In this document: positions 27,659-36,022 of the stretch, piece after piece
Layout of the letters: each line of letters starts with the position of its first letter
How positions within the stretch are numbered: position 1 is the stretch's first letter
Assembly (NCBI GenBank): GCA_025350045.1
Contig: JANXYM010000030.1
Location: forward strand, 1-64,000
Origin: Methanomicrobiales archaeon
GTDB taxonomy: Archaea > Halobacteriota > Methanomicrobia > Methanomicrobiales > Methanospirillaceae
DNA length: 64,000 nt
Direction of reading: 5' to 3'
Notes under the pieces: model-generated
The model's database searches: none
Seen by the model: only the letters and a program-made list of their open reading frames with translations
Told to the model about the DNA's origin: nothing
Program-made: the position numbers and the translations under genes

Positions 27659-28282
27659 TTATGACTCTTCTGCCTGTCTGGCAGGGCAGAAGTTACAGAT
27701 GGAATAGATGAGATCCTTTTCCTTGTCCCGGATCAGGCAATAATACTCACTGCCCCGTTGCTCAACTTTGAACCCCCCGGGAAACGGCATACCCACCGGA
27801 TGACCCGGCTCATTGAGCACAAACATGGAAAACGCTGCGATCAGGTAATAGAAGAGCCGGTTCTTCGGGTTCCGGAAGTACGGGTTGCGCTCGCTGGCAT
27901 CATTCCATGCAAAACATCCTTCCGGCAGCATATCGCAAAATTTCTGAAAGGTTTCCGGATCGGCAAGGGGAGTATCCATCCGCCCAAACGCTCCGCGCCG
28001 GTCCAGAGAGAGGAGCTCGTGATGCTTTCCGAAGAGCTGCTTCTGGAAATATGGGCGGATTGCCTCGCGGTACGGGGACGGGAGTTTTTCTATCTCATTG
28101 TACAGGCGTCCCCCGATGATCTGGAGATCGAAGAGGGAGTACTGGCGCACTTCATGGACAAGGATGAGCCCAAGTTCCCCACGGGTCCGGGCTTTGCGGA
28201 TGCGCAGGGCGGTGTCCCGGATCATACCGGACTCCTCTGCGTACTCATCTGAAATGGCGGACGCTCCCATTGCGGATTCCAT
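27659..28282 (-). CDS. UPF0305 / DUF2115 family protein
   Basis: A protein of about 207 residues resembling the methanogen-specific UPF0305 (DUF2115) family. It has the typical YNEIEKLPSPYREAIRPY and a C-terminal ICNFCPARQ ending. A central helical region (FYYLIAAFSMFVL) is only weakly hydrophobic, so the protein is probably soluble. No catalytic motif is known, and the family is uncharacterised. The ATG at 28282 is favoured because AGGTG lies upstream. GTG 28294 and ATG 28270 are alternatives. Confidence 0.75.
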   Translation of the reverse strand: MESAMGASAISDEYAEESGMIRDTALRIRKARTRGELGLILVHEVRQYSLFDLQIIGGRLYNEIEKLPSPYREAIRPYFQKQLFGKHHELLSLDRRGAFGRMDTPLADPETFQKFCDMLPEGCFAWNDASERNPYFRNPKNRLFYYLIAAFSMFVLNEPGHPVGMPFPGGFKVEQRGSEYYCLIRDKEKDLIYSICNFCPARQAEES

Positions 28283-28408
28283 GCAGTCGTGCACCTTGTA
28301 CTACTCTTTCTCAAAAAGAAACGGGAAAAAGGTATGCGTGGGGGAAGAATGTTTTGTGGAGAATCAGAAGTTGATGAATTGTTACAAGGCCCCGTCCTTA
28401 AACCGTAG

Positions 28409-28485
28409 CGGGGGAGTCCTGCGGGGGCGGCGGCATCTGTCCTTGTTGGGGGTATGAGGGCGCCAGCCCCCGGCAATTCTGAAGA
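28409..28485. repeat. Interspersed hairpin repeat, copy A
   Basis: A GC-rich element in the 28295-28521 gap. It runs GCGGGGG, then GGGGGCGGC, GGTATG, a GGGGGT...AGCCCCC pair, and ends TCTGAAGA. The same blocks occur in the same order at 40557-40637, with variable bases between. Such elements are typical small dispersed repeats able to fold as hairpins. Orientation and function are unknown. Confidence 0.5.
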
Positions 28486-28521
28486 GAGACCCCCAATCTG
28501 AACGCTGACGGGAGGTTTCCC

Positions 28522-29772
28522 TTACTTCTTTCCCAAAACCATCCGCTTGATCTTTCCCACAATATTCTGGAGCCTGAGCGCCCCGCCCATCACGCCTTTC
28601 ATCATAAACCGCCGGGCACCCATTCCCCTGCCCTCAAACGTTTCCGAGACTTCCTTGAGGCGCTGCTGGATCGGGATGTGCTGGGGGCAGATCCGTTCGC
28701 ATTTCCCGCAATGGCAGCAGAGCCCGGCATAGGACGGGACATCCCCGATAATCCCGCCGAGCCGGATGATGTAGAGCATCCGGTTCTCCCGGTTGTGAGG
28801 GAAGAATGCGGTATTGTTGTAGAACGCAAAACACTCCGGGATATTGACTCCCGACGGGCAGGGCATACAGTAGCGGCAGCCGGTGCAGTCCACTTTCATC
28901 AAGCGCCGGTAGGTCTGGCGTGCCTGTTCGAGAACGAAAAGATCGGATTTTGTCAGGGAATCCGGCAACGCGGTTTCTGCCACCCGCAGGTTCTCTTCGA
29001 TATGCGCCTCCTCGTTCATGCCCGAGAGGACAACCGTGACACCGGGATGGTTCCACACCCAGCGCAATCCCCACTCCGCAGCACTTCGCCTGATCGGTGC
29101 TGCATCAAAGCACTTCTGCACATCGTCCGGCACATGGCCTGCAAGGTTCCCGCCCCGCAGCGGTTCCATCACTATGACGGCAATCTGTTTTGAGGCAGCG
29201 TACTCCAGCCCTGCAATTCCCGCCTGGTTGTGCTCATCGAGATAATTGAACTGGATCTGGCAGAAATCCCAATTATACGCATCGATGATCTCCTTAAACG
29301 TGTCCGTGTTGCTGTGGAACGAGAATCCGGCATTCTTAATCCTGCCATCTTTTTTTGCGGTATCCAAAAACTCAAGCACGCCGAGGCGCACGAGTTTATC
29401 CCAGGACTCCTTGCCGAGACTGTGAAGCAGGTAATAATCGATATGATCGGTGTTGAGGGTCGCAAGCTGTTCTGCAAGAATCCGGTCCATGTCCGCACGG
29501 GAAAAGACAGACCATGGCGGGAGTTTGGTGGCGAGCCGCACTTTTTCCCGGTAGCCGTCATCCAGTGCCCGCCCGAGAATCAGTTCACTCTTCCCGAAAT
29601 GGTAGATAGGGGCAGTATCGACATAATTGACACCATGATCGATGGCGTACCGGAGCTGGCTGATTGCACGCTCTTCATCAATGCCACCGCCTTCTTTCTT
29701 CGGCAGCCGCATGTAGCCAAAGCCTAATATAGAGAGTTTATCGCCGGTTTTTTTGACGGTGCGGTAGAGCAT
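28522..29772 (-). CDS. Aldo/keto reductase with C-terminal 4Fe-4S ferredoxin domain
   Basis: A 416-residue oxidoreductase. The N-terminal AKR barrel has the catalytic tetrad in DTAPIYHFGKSE (Asp, Tyr), LATKLPPW (Lys) and YYLLHSL (His). After about residue 290 an iron-sulfur region contains CTGCRYCMPCPSGVNIP and CCHCGKCERICPQHIP, enough for two [4Fe-4S] clusters. This AKR-ferredoxin layout is common in anaerobes. Substrates are unknown. The ATG at 29772 (MLYRTVKKTGDKLS) matches family starts. The longer open frame upstream is not used. It is divergent from the RuBisCO gene. Confidence 0.92.
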   Translation of the reverse strand: MLYRTVKKTGDKLSILGFGYMRLPKKEGGGIDEERAISQLRYAIDHGVNYVDTAPIYHFGKSELILGRALDDGYREKVRLATKLPPWSVFSRADMDRILAEQLATLNTDHIDYYLLHSLGKESWDKLVRLGVLEFLDTAKKDGRIKNAGFSFHSNTDTFKEIIDAYNWDFCQIQFNYLDEHNQAGIAGLEYAASKQIAVIVMEPLRGGNLAGHVPDDVQKCFDAAPIRRSAAEWGLRWVWNHPGVTVVLSGMNEEAHIEENLRVAETALPDSLTKSDLFVLEQARQTYRRLMKVDCTGCRYCMPCPSGVNIPECFAFYNNTAFFPHNRENRMLYIIRLGGIIGDVPSYAGLCCHCGKCERICPQHIPIQQRLKEVSETFEGRGMGARRFMMKGVMGGALRLQNIVGKIKRMVLGKK

Positions 29773-29897
29773 ACAGGGTTCCGTTCCGGAGATTGGCGCG
29801 GGAAGCGGATAAGGATAATGGCGGGGGGTTTGTAACCCTGCCACTACTGCAAGATTATTAATCATCCTCTCCTTTGATTGTTAATGGAGTTTTTAAT

Positions 29898-31190
29898 ATG
29901 GCAATTGACTGGTACAAGGAATTTGTAAACCTCGGGTACACTCCCGCAAAGGATGAACTTGTCTGCCTCTTTTATTTCGAACCGGCGGCAGGCATCAGCC
30001 ACGAAGAAGCAGCCGGGCGGATCGCTTCTGAGAGTTCGACTGGAACCTGGACAACGCTCTTTACCCTGCCCCCGCGGATGAAGAAACTGCAGGCAACCGT
30101 CTTTGAGATCGACGGGAACTACACAAAGATCGCGTACCCGCTCGCACTCTGGGAAGAGGGCAATGCGGTCCAGCTGCTCAGCGGGATTGCGGGCAATATC
30201 TTTGGTATGAAGGCGCTCAAAAACCTCCGGCTGATTGATGTCGCGTTCCCGGCTGCCTACATCAAAAATTTCAAGGGACCGCACTTCGGTAACGACGGCA
30301 TCCGTAAGATGATGAAGGTGTACAACCGCCCGCTCACCGGCGCGGTACCAAAACCCAAGATCGGGTTCTCGGCACAGGAGCACGCCGATATCGCGTACGA
30401 GACCTGGATGGGAGGGTTCGATTTCGTCAAGGACGACGAGAACCTGACCTCGACATCGTTCAACCGCTTCGAAGACCGCGTGAAGTTCATGACAAAACTG
30501 CGGGACAAAGCGATACAGGAGACCGGCGAGCAGAAGTCCGCGTACCTCAACATCACCGCCGATGTCGAGACCATGAAAAGGCGGGCGCAGTTACTCGCAG
30601 ACAATGGCTGGAACTTTGCAATGATCGATGTGGTGGTTGCCGGCACGGCAAGTGTCATGACCATGCGGGAATACTGTTCCGATCTCGGCCTTGCCATCCA
30701 TGCGCACCGGGCCATGCACGCGACCTTTGACCGGAACAAAAAGCACGGGCTCACGATGCTATTCCTGGCAAAACTCATGCGGCTTGTCGGCGTCAGCCAG
30801 ATCCACACCGGTACCGCGGTGGGAAAACTCGTTGGCACAAAAAAGGAAGCCATGCTGCTTGCCGATGTGCTGCGGGAGAGAAAAACTAAGGGTATCGGGA
30901 ATATGGCGCTGGACCAGGACTGGGGTCCTATCAAAAACGCATTCCCGGTCTCATCGGGAGGCCTGCACCCCGGCCTCGTTCCCGAAGTGCTGGATATCTA
31001 TGGCTGCGAACTGGTACTGCTCGTGAGCGGCGGCATCCACGGTCACCCGAAAGGCACCCGTGCCGGCGCGACTGCGACCATGCAGGCAATAGAAGCATGG
31101 CAGGAAGGTGTCACGCTCGACGAGAAGGCTAAAAAGGCACAGGAACTCCGTGGGGCACTCGACAAGTGGGGATATTACAAACCCAAGTGA
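29898..31190 (+). CDS. rbcL: Ribulose bisphosphate carboxylase large subunit, form III
   Basis: A 430-residue archaeal RuBisCO. The active-site segments are PKPKIG, GGFDFVKDDENLTS (carbamylated Lys and metal ligands), HAHRAMHA, HTGTAVGKL, and VSSGGLHPG with SGGIHGHPKGT. All are intact, so carboxylase activity is expected. In archaea, form III serves AMP/nucleoside recycling or, in Methanospirillum-like species, the reductive hexulose-phosphate pathway. Phosphoribulokinase is not in the window, so the choice stays open. No small subunit gene is present, as usual for form III. GGAG lies nine bases upstream of the ATG at 29898. Confidence 0.94.
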   Translation: MAIDWYKEFVNLGYTPAKDELVCLFYFEPAAGISHEEAAGRIASESSTGTWTTLFTLPPRMKKLQATVFEIDGNYTKIAYPLALWEEGNAVQLLSGIAGNIFGMKALKNLRLIDVAFPAAYIKNFKGPHFGNDGIRKMMKVYNRPLTGAVPKPKIGFSAQEHADIAYETWMGGFDFVKDDENLTSTSFNRFEDRVKFMTKLRDKAIQETGEQKSAYLNITADVETMKRRAQLLADNGWNFAMIDVVVAGTASVMTMREYCSDLGLAIHAHRAMHATFDRNKKHGLTMLFLAKLMRLVGVSQIHTGTAVGKLVGTKKEAMLLADVLRERKTKGIGNMALDQDWGPIKNAFPVSSGGLHPGLVPEVLDIYGCELVLLVSGGIHGHPKGTRAGATATMQAIEAWQEGVTLDEKAKKAQELRGALDKWGYYKPK

Positions 31191-31293
31191 GCAACAGAAA
31201 CGTGAAACCTTTTTATCCCATCCATTTTTCGTGAACTGAACCAGCAACGATACTTAAAAAAACCGGTGATTCTCCAGCATCCCGTATTCACCG

Positions 31294-31317
31294 CAGGACC
31301 CCGCTGTTGCGGTCCTG
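31294..31317. terminator. Strong hairpin downstream of RuBisCO
   Basis: CAGGA and CCGC pair with GCGG and TCCTG around a TGTT loop (31294-31317), with a two-base bulge. It lies between the RuBisCO stop (31190) and the convergent regulator stop (31347). It may end one or both transcripts or protect the 3' end. No U-tract follows directly, so this is tentative. Confidence 0.35.
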
Positions 31318-31346
31318 TTGGCAGACATCATAGTTCATGGATCAAA

Positions 31347-31622
31347 TTATTTCAGGTTGTTATTTTCCCCGGTTGGATCATCCCGCAAAACTTCCCGTAA
31401 GGTTTTACGAAATTCATCGTCATGACGAGCGAGATTGAAGAATACATTGCGCATTGTTTCAGGAAACCGTTCACTGTTCATATCATAGAACTGGCAATAA
31501 TACGCACATGCATCAATGATAATATCATTCCGTTTCAGGTACTTCTGTCTGGCAATAGTGTCGAGAGTTTCTACCAACTCTGTGGGCATATCCAGCGAGA
31601 TTGCCGTTTCGTTACGGGTCAT
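31347..31622 (-). CDS. Ribbon-helix-helix (CopG-type) DNA-binding protein
   Basis: A 91-residue protein. The first 45 residues form a ribbon-helix-helix: strand AISLDMPTELVETLD, helix IARQKYLKRNDIIIDACAYY. The rest is an acidic, Arg-containing tail (FRKTLREVLRDDPTGENN). Such proteins bind operators as dimers and often regulate small modules or serve as antitoxins. No toxin gene is adjacent, so a free-standing regulator is more likely (inference). Starts at the ATG at 31622. Its upstream neighbour is the aquaporin remnant. Confidence 0.8.
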   Translation of the reverse strand: MTRNETAISLDMPTELVETLDTIARQKYLKRNDIIIDACAYYCQFYDMNSERFPETMRNVFFNLARHDDEFRKTLREVLRDDPTGENNNLK

Positions 31623-31682
31623 ATGTTCGAATTAATTTTTGAGATATTTAATGAAACTGTTGCATAAAAGTCCTGCATTCCT

Positions 31683-31858
31683 GCAGGAGGATTGGGCATT
31701 CCGATAACCGGTGTTTCGGTCAATCCCGCCCGCAGCCTGGGACCGGCCCTGCTGGTTGGCAGCAATTCCCTGGGTCAGGTCTGGCTCCCATCACCGGGGG
31801 GCTGATCGCCGCAGTCATCTGGAAATGCGGGCTTGAAGAATCCGTGGCAGGCAGGTGA
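31683..31858 (+). pseudogene. C-terminal remnant of an aquaporin/MIP channel gene
   Basis: Reading from 31683 gives AGGLGIPITGVSVNPARSLG, followed by PALLVGSNSLGQVWLP. This contains the second NPA motif of the major intrinsic protein family (NPARSLGPAL). A frameshift near 31785-31800 then moves to LIAAVIWKCGLEESVAGR and a stop at 31856-31858, which reads as the last channel helix and tail. The N-terminal three quarters, including the first NPA box, are absent and no start codon is available. This occupies most of the 356-base gap between the regulator and the next small gene. The rest of the gap shows nothing. Confidence 0.75.
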
Positions 31859-31978
31859 CGGGTATCCCGTAAACCCTCATTTTTTTACCCGCTCATTCCG
31901 CATTACCCTGCGATTGCGTCCTGTGGTTTTTATGGGGGGGTCAGAAAATTTCATCATCTCCCGGTGCTATCGAAGAGT

Positions 31979-32173
31979 ATGCAAGACATAGTGACCAGTA
32001 AAAAGATGGAGAACGGGATTGTTGTATTCTGGAACGAGAAGGGTGAGAAGAAGAATGAGTCCTTCAACTTTTCAGAACTTGTCGACATGAAGATAAACGC
32101 GCTCGACCTCCTTGAACGCCCGAAATCCTACAAGGTTGATACAGCAGCGCACAGAATTACCGTACAAAAATAA
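31979..32173 (+). CDS. Small hypothetical protein, 64 residues
   Basis: A short, charged, soluble protein beginning MQDIVTSKKMENGIVVFWNE. It has alternating strand-like segments (GIVVFWNE, YKVDTAAHRITV) and an acidic helix FSELVDMKINALDLL. The ATG at 31979 is the first standard start after the aquaporin remnant, and no clear ribosome site is visible, which is common for leaderless archaeal genes. Codon use looks like the neighbouring genes. The family is not recognised. Confidence 0.6.
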   Translation: MQDIVTSKKMENGIVVFWNEKGEKKNESFNFSELVDMKINALDLLERPKSYKVDTAAHRITVQK

Positions 32174-32245
32174 GCAATACGATTCACCCGGATTCCGGGA
32201 GGCTGACTTCCCCTGTTTCCCGTGTGCATGCATTGATAAGCCCGT

Positions 32246-32764
32246 ATGCCAATCAGACTTCTGACAGGTATGGCACCGAAAACCGACTCCTTCACAGGAA
32301 AGAACGCACCAGCATTCTGCCTGCCGGATGCACAAGGCACGCAGGTATGCCTCGAACAGTTCCGGAACAGATGGATTGTTCTCTATTTTTACCCCCGCGA
32401 CAACACACCGGGCTGCACGCTCGAGGCAATGCAGTTCAATGCTGCGCTTGAGAAGTTTGCTGAACTCGACACACAGGTAGTGGGGGTAAGCACCGATTCG
32501 CAGGAGAGCCACCAGAAGTTTGCTGAAAAACGGAATCTGAACATACTGCTGCTGAGCGACACGAAGCACACCGTATTGTCTGCCTATGACTCGTGGAAGC
32601 CAAAGACGATGTTTGGCAAGGAGTTCTTTGGTACGCAGCGGGATACGTTCCTCATCGATCCTGCGGGAATCATACTAGCTGTCTGGCGTAAAGTCTCGGT
32701 GAAAGGGCATGCAGAAGAGGTAAAGGCGGTGCTGCTCGAGAAGCAGAAGGCTGAGGGTAAATAA
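32246..32764 (+). CDS. Peroxiredoxin, Bcp/PrxQ type
   Basis: A thiol peroxidase of 172 residues (164 from ATG 32270). The thioredoxin fold has the peroxidatic cysteine in YFYPRDNTPGCTLEA. The conserved Arg is in GTQRDTFLIDPAG. The spacing between strands matches PrxQ. A second Cys at the TPGC+5 position used by some PrxQ proteins is absent (CTLEA), so resolution probably involves an external thiol. It would remove hydrogen peroxide and organic peroxides in this anaerobe. It stands alone between two small-gap neighbours. Confidence 0.92.
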   Translation: MPIRLLTGMAPKTDSFTGKNAPAFCLPDAQGTQVCLEQFRNRWIVLYFYPRDNTPGCTLEAMQFNAALEKFAELDTQVVGVSTDSQESHQKFAEKRNLNILLLSDTKHTVLSAYDSWKPKTMFGKEFFGTQRDTFLIDPAGIILAVWRKVSVKGHAEEVKAVLLEKQKAEGK

Positions 32765-32940
32765 CGGTCATGAGCGTTTCTCCTTTCATCCGTTTTTCCC
32801 TTTAAAAAAACGATACATGAAAAAAAACACCGGTATTTGCCTTTGAACAAAAAGTGAGCTCTCGTGTAAAAACATATTTCCGGAATCAGGTACACAGGAC
32901 TTTCCACTACTTTTTTCTCCTCGCATACCAACAATCGTCC

Positions 32941-33501
32941 ATGACTGTAGAATCGGATGCCGTAAAATCCGTAGCCGGGCTCATGGCCATCGCGGCACGG
33001 ACTGCACCAAAGGCGGTAGGGCTGGACTCAATCCATATTGAGGTACTGACCGGCAAGGAGCAGGAGAAACTCGCAAACCAGATGATCAAGCAGGGAAAAG
33101 AGATAAAAATGGACTTTTTCTGGATCAATGGCGAGCAGGTAAAAGTGAGCGATGCCACCCTCCTGATCGGAGTTGAAGGCCAGAAAGTGCTGGGTATCAA
33201 TTGCGGCGGGTGCGGGCATGCAACCTGTGCAGAGATGGCAAAAGCGGCAAAGGCAGGAAAGAACAAAACTTCTCTTTACCCGGGCCCGAACTGTGTCATG
33301 AAGATTTCGGATCTCGGCATCGCAGTCGGTTCAGCAGTAAAAACTGCCAGCATCCACAACGTGGATAACAGGGTCATGTTCAGTGCAGGTGTTGTTGCCC
33401 TGAAAATGGGTTTTCTCAAAGGATGCAGCGTTGCCTACGGCATCCCGCTCAAAGCATCCGGCAAGAACATCTTCTGGGACATGAAATTTGCCGGGCACTA
33501 A
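32941..33501 (+). CDS. DUF2148 ferredoxin-domain protein
   Basis: A 186-residue protein. The core motif is NCGGCGHATCAEM (CxxCxxxxC) with a further Cys in YPGPNCVMKI, a pattern seen in DUF2148 and in the Fe-S domains of CO-dehydrogenase-related proteins. The N-terminal half is helical (KSVAGLMAIAARTAPKAVG) with Ala/Lys character. The C-terminus holds a GFLKGCSVAYGIPL segment. An iron-sulfur cluster is likely, the reaction is unknown. The ATG at 32941 is the family start. The track of open frame upstream of it is not used. Confidence 0.85.
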   Translation: MTVESDAVKSVAGLMAIAARTAPKAVGLDSIHIEVLTGKEQEKLANQMIKQGKEIKMDFFWINGEQVKVSDATLLIGVEGQKVLGINCGGCGHATCAEMAKAAKAGKNKTSLYPGPNCVMKISDLGIAVGSAVKTASIHNVDNRVMFSAGVVALKMGFLKGCSVAYGIPLKASGKNIFWDMKFAGH

Positions 33502-33559
33502 ATTGCATCTTTTTTTTGCCGGCAGATGTGCGAACTGCTGGCCGGACATATCAGCAAGG

Positions 33560-34576
33560 TTACTCCTCACCACTATTGGCAGTTTTCTTCAGCGCCTTCT
33601 CTATCGCCCAGCGCCCGCGCCCGAGGGCATCTCCCAGAGCGGCAACAATCACCTTTTTTGTCTCGCCTCTGGCCCGCCGCTTCCTGAACTCACGCGTGAG
33701 ATAGCGTATGTCCGCGTCGGTCCAGGCTTTCCGCTGGTTTTTCCGGGTCTGGATAGAAGGCTCCCGTACGGTGGGTAAGAGAGAACCCGGTTCAATTACC
33801 CCCATATCCCGTATCCGTGTATCAAACATCGCTTTCGAACATTCGAATCCGGTTGCCCGGCGGTTGAGCCCGATAGCAACCCTGGCAGTGGAAAAGCCCC
33901 CAAGGAAGAAGTCACAGACGAGATCGCCTTCATTGCTGCTGTACTGGATCATCTTTTTGAGCAGTTCGGGGGGGAGTTCGTTCTTGTTCTTCACCCTGCC
34001 GGGCTTATATTCACGGTTGATCTGCCAGACATCCTCGCGATCCGTATTGTTGAGCGAGCGCCCATCCCCGTGCTTCTCGCCAAGCCCGTACCGGGATTCA
34101 AGGTTGAACGTCCGTTTTCCCCCGGGTTTTTCATAGAGGAGGATATGGTAATGACTCGACACAAATTTCCTCCGGGTAAAGACACCAAAGGAGTATTTCC
34201 AGATGATATGGTTGACCTCGGCAAGGGTGGTCATCCGCAGGGCATCGAGAATGTGATAGAGGTTGGTGTAGCCCGAGATGATATAGATCGAGCCGCCGGG
34301 TTTCAAGACCCTCTCTGCCTCACGAATCCACTGAACGGAGAACTCCCCATATTCTTCCCGGGGGATCTCAACATAGCCGTCCACAACGAACTTCTCATCC
34401 CGGTTATAGTGCTTATGGAGGGTATCACCGTTGATGCCATACGGCGGATCGGTGATGATGAGATCTACCGAACCATCAGGGATGTAACAGGCTGCTCCGC
34501 TGATACAGTCCCCGTGGTAAAACGTGCCGGTAGGGAATCTAACACACCGTTTTCCAGACCCGCTCTCTTTTTTCAT
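33560..34576 (-). CDS. Orphan DNA (adenine or cytosine-N4) methyltransferase
   Basis: A 338-residue amino-methyltransferase. The catalytic motif IV DPPYGI occurs early (around residue 43) and the SAM-binding motif I FFLGGFSTARVA late (around 225), the beta-class order. The middle part carries target-recognition sequence. The last 70 residues form a basic, SANT/Myb-like helical extension (WTDADIRYLTREFRKRRARGE) that could help bind DNA. No restriction nuclease is next to it, so it is probably an orphan or regulatory methylase (inference). Whether it makes m6A or m4C cannot be told from the motif alone. It starts at the ATG at 34576. Confidence 0.88.
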   Translation of the reverse strand: MKKESGSGKRCVRFPTGTFYHGDCISGAACYIPDGSVDLIITDPPYGINGDTLHKHYNRDEKFVVDGYVEIPREEYGEFSVQWIREAERVLKPGGSIYIISGYTNLYHILDALRMTTLAEVNHIIWKYSFGVFTRRKFVSSHYHILLYEKPGGKRTFNLESRYGLGEKHGDGRSLNNTDREDVWQINREYKPGRVKNKNELPPELLKKMIQYSSNEGDLVCDFFLGGFSTARVAIGLNRRATGFECSKAMFDTRIRDMGVIEPGSLLPTVREPSIQTRKNQRKAWTDADIRYLTREFRKRRARGETKKVIVAALGDALGRGRWAIEKALKKTANSGEE

Positions 34577-34688
34577 TGCACTTCCATGAACTGGTATGTG
34601 GCGAGGCTACATAATAAATGGCAAAAAGACTGATGCTTTAAAAAGGCAAACGTTCTCTTAAAGAGAGCACAAGAGATGAGATGATCCT

Positions 34689-35786
34689 ATGGGAATTCCG
34701 TACCTGAACAACGATGAATCCATACTTCTGTCAACGCACAACATCCTTGTCGATGCTGCGGTTTCAGAAGCGATACTGACCAACAGGCGCCTCCTCATTC
34801 TGGACGGCAACAGCCCCGAATCCCGGCACAAGGAGATACCCTTTGCTGCGATGGAGACGGTAACCATCACGGAGAGTGGATCCGGTGACCCGGCACTGTC
34901 ACTTGCTGTTCTCAACACGACGGGCGGAACAACTCCTGTTCACCTGGTCTTTTCCCAGCAACCCCGTGTGCCGAGAGCAGGTGAAAGGGATGGATGGGCG
35001 CAGAAGATAAAAGAGCAGATCGCCCGCATGCCCTCCGGCACCATGCCGGAATATATCGATTTTACAGGAGAGGATGGCGAAGATCTCAAAAAACTGATCG
35101 GGTATTCAGAAGGAGGCGCACCTGCAGGAGCAGAGGACAGGAATCCTCCTGCTGCATCCGGCCCGAAAAGCAAGACCTCCCTCTCCTCCCGTTTCCATCC
35201 CCCTGCTCCCGCAGACTCAGGGAAGAAACTGCTCATTGCAACCACGGCGATCGTTGTGGTCGTACTCCTGATTGCCTGTGCAGCATTCGTGTACCCGGGG
35301 TTCATGTCGCCAAAGACCAGTGTGCCTCTGCCCCCGGCAACACCGGTACCTGCTACGGTCACTACTCTAGTGCCGGTAACCACCGCTACACCCACTCCGG
35401 AACCAACACCTGTACCTGCAGTCACACCGGAACAGACAACCACAGTCACCACATCGCAGATCCAGACCGATGTTCCCGGTGATGGGGTATGGGTCCGGAT
35501 CGTGTACGAAGGGGACTATTCCGGAACCATCGGTTCGGGCGGCAGGCTGCGCGAATTGAGCGGTACGGGGGGACGTATCTACCGGGTACCGGCAACCAGC
35601 ACCGATATCATCGAAGTGGCGATCAAGAAACTTGACACGGCCGGTCTGCCAATGACCATTGAAATCTTCAATAACGGAGAGATGATCAAACGAAAGACGA
35701 TCATTACTCCCATGGGTACGCTGGTAATGACCGTTGATCTCAAAACAGCCCTGACACCGGTGGTCACTCCGGCAGTGACACAGTAA
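34689..35786 (+). CDS. Membrane protein with N-terminal PH-like domain and external beta domain
   Basis: A 365-residue protein. Residues 1 to about 110 read like a bacterial PH-like domain (ILVDAAVSEAILTNRRLLILDG, IPFAAMETVTI). One transmembrane helix follows at about 180-205 (LLIATTAIVVVVLLIACAAFVY). Then come a Thr/Pro stalk and an external domain (WVRIVYEGDYSGTIGS ... GTLVMTVDL) rich in beta strands. The PH-like part would face the cytosol. Function unknown. It follows the divergent methylase gene with a 112-base gap. Confidence 0.78.
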   Translation: MGIPYLNNDESILLSTHNILVDAAVSEAILTNRRLLILDGNSPESRHKEIPFAAMETVTITESGSGDPALSLAVLNTTGGTTPVHLVFSQQPRVPRAGERDGWAQKIKEQIARMPSGTMPEYIDFTGEDGEDLKKLIGYSEGGAPAGAEDRNPPAASGPKSKTSLSSRFHPPAPADSGKKLLIATTAIVVVVLLIACAAFVYPGFMSPKTSVPLPPATPVPATVTTLVPVTTATPTPEPTPVPAVTPEQTTTVTTSQIQTDVPGDGVWVRIVYEGDYSGTIGSGGRLRELSGTGGRIYRVPATSTDIIEVAIKKLDTAGLPMTIEIFNNGEMIKRKTIITPMGTLVMTVDLKTALTPVVTPAVTQ

Positions 35787-36022
35787 CTCCGTGGGACACA
35801 GGAAAAAAACCGGATGATACCCGGGAAAAAAAGCATCTCTCCTTTTTTTTACTCCCGGTACGCGTTATTTGTCACGATACAGAAACCGGCTTCATCGGCA
35901 GTTCATTGAATACATCAGTGAAAAAAACCGATGCCCAAAAAAAACGGGGCCCGGCTATGGTGAAAAAGAGATGGTATGTTTATCCTCAGGGGTTTTTTCG
36001 TACACAACGATGACGAGTGAGT

